Source: an uncultured archaeon
GTDB lineage: Archaea > Thermoproteota > Nitrososphaeria > Conexivisphaerales > CALBHZ01
Direction of reading: 5' to 3'
Length of the DNA: 5,043 nt
Assembly: GCA_937892815.1 (NCBI GenBank)
Contig: CALBHZ010000028.1
Location: 1-5,043, forward strand
Shown: one piece after another, positions 4,865 to 5,043 of the stretch
Layout: each line of letters opens with the position of its first letter
Numbering within the stretch: position 1 is the stretch's first letter
Notes under the pieces: generated by a model
Databases searched by the model: none
The model's input: only the letters and a program-made list of their open reading frames with translations
Told to the model about the DNA's origin: nothing
Position numbers and translations under genes: made by a program

Positions 4865-5043
4865 GTGGTCGTGTACTGGATACCTACTAGAGTTATTGAA
4901 GAATGGTTAAGGGAAGATATTCCGTTTGGAGATTTAACTACTAGTGCGTTAGGAATCGCCGATAAGCCCGGCGTTGCCGAAGTTATCGTACGTGAATCCG
5001 GAGTCATATGCGGATTAGAAGAAGCTTCGAAGATATACGGAAT
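4865..5043 (+). CDS. Quinolinate phosphoribosyltransferase family protein (NadC/ModD-like), 5' part only
   Basis: The first 59 codons of a gene cut by the right edge. The sequence WLREDIPFGDLTTSALGI (residues 14-31) and later GVICGLEEASKIYG (46-59) match the N-terminal domain of the NadC family, where the E-D-x-x-x-G-D-L-T-T block is a hallmark. NadC converts quinolinate and PRPP to nicotinate mononucleotide, CO2 and pyrophosphate in NAD synthesis. The close relative ModD occurs with molybdate transport genes, and the ALGI wording after GDLTT reminds me of ModD; the fragment cannot decide. I chose GTG 4865 because AGGAG ends six bases before it; GTG 4871 is the alternative, and an in-frame TGA at 4835-4837 limits extension upstream. 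It is 40 bases past the thioredoxin stop on the same strand. Confidence 0.75.
   Translation, partial: MVVYWIPTRVIEEWLREDIPFGDLTTSALGIADKPGVAEVIVRESGVICGLEEASKIYG

Noticed and set aside
4816..5007. 63-codon minus-strand ORF over the right edge
   Set aside because: It is antisense to the NadC/ModD-like fragment, whose conserved GDLTT block is clear.

Overview
The window looks archaeal. The evidence is a secreted beta-propeller protein of the COG4880/Beta_propel type, a HEPN/MNT gene pair of the kind common in thermophilic archaea, a thioredoxin with the charged N-terminal helix seen in many archaeal thioredoxins, TATA-like boxes at the right distance for very short or absent leaders, and poly-T rather than hairpin terminators. 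Frequent AGG/AGA/ATA codons and proteins rich in K, E, R, I, V, Y and L suggest a thermophile, possibly of the TACK group. I cannot name the lineage from 5 kb.

Layout, left to right. Bases 1-60 may hold the last codons of a plus-strand gene that starts outside the window. On the minus strand, 948 down to 234, a HEPN-domain gene is followed by an overlapping MNT-type nucleotidyltransferase gene, forming one two-gene operon of toxin-antitoxin type. A 384-base intergenic stretch follows. On the plus strand, 1333-2151 encodes a cytosolic HEXXH protein of about 272 residues that I cannot assign to a named family. Converging on it from the right is a 627-residue exported beta-propeller protein (4133 down to 2250). 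A 277-base AT-rich divergent promoter region separates that gene from a plus-strand thioredoxin gene (4411-4824). A NadC/ModD-like phosphoribosyltransferase gene starts at 4865 and runs off the right edge.

The genes do not form one obvious pathway. HEPN and MNT clearly belong together. The propeller and thioredoxin genes share only a divergent control region, which carries three ACGCGT motifs and two odd-length palindromes. The NadC/ModD-like gene lies just behind thioredoxin but has its own promoter-like sequence and Shine-Dalgarno site.

I found no CRISPR array, insertion sequence, tRNA or rRNA, and no strong case for a new multi-gene system. The best leads are the unassigned HEXXH protein with its internal repeat, the HEPN protein lacking the usual RNase motif, and the palindrome-rich propeller/thioredoxin control region.
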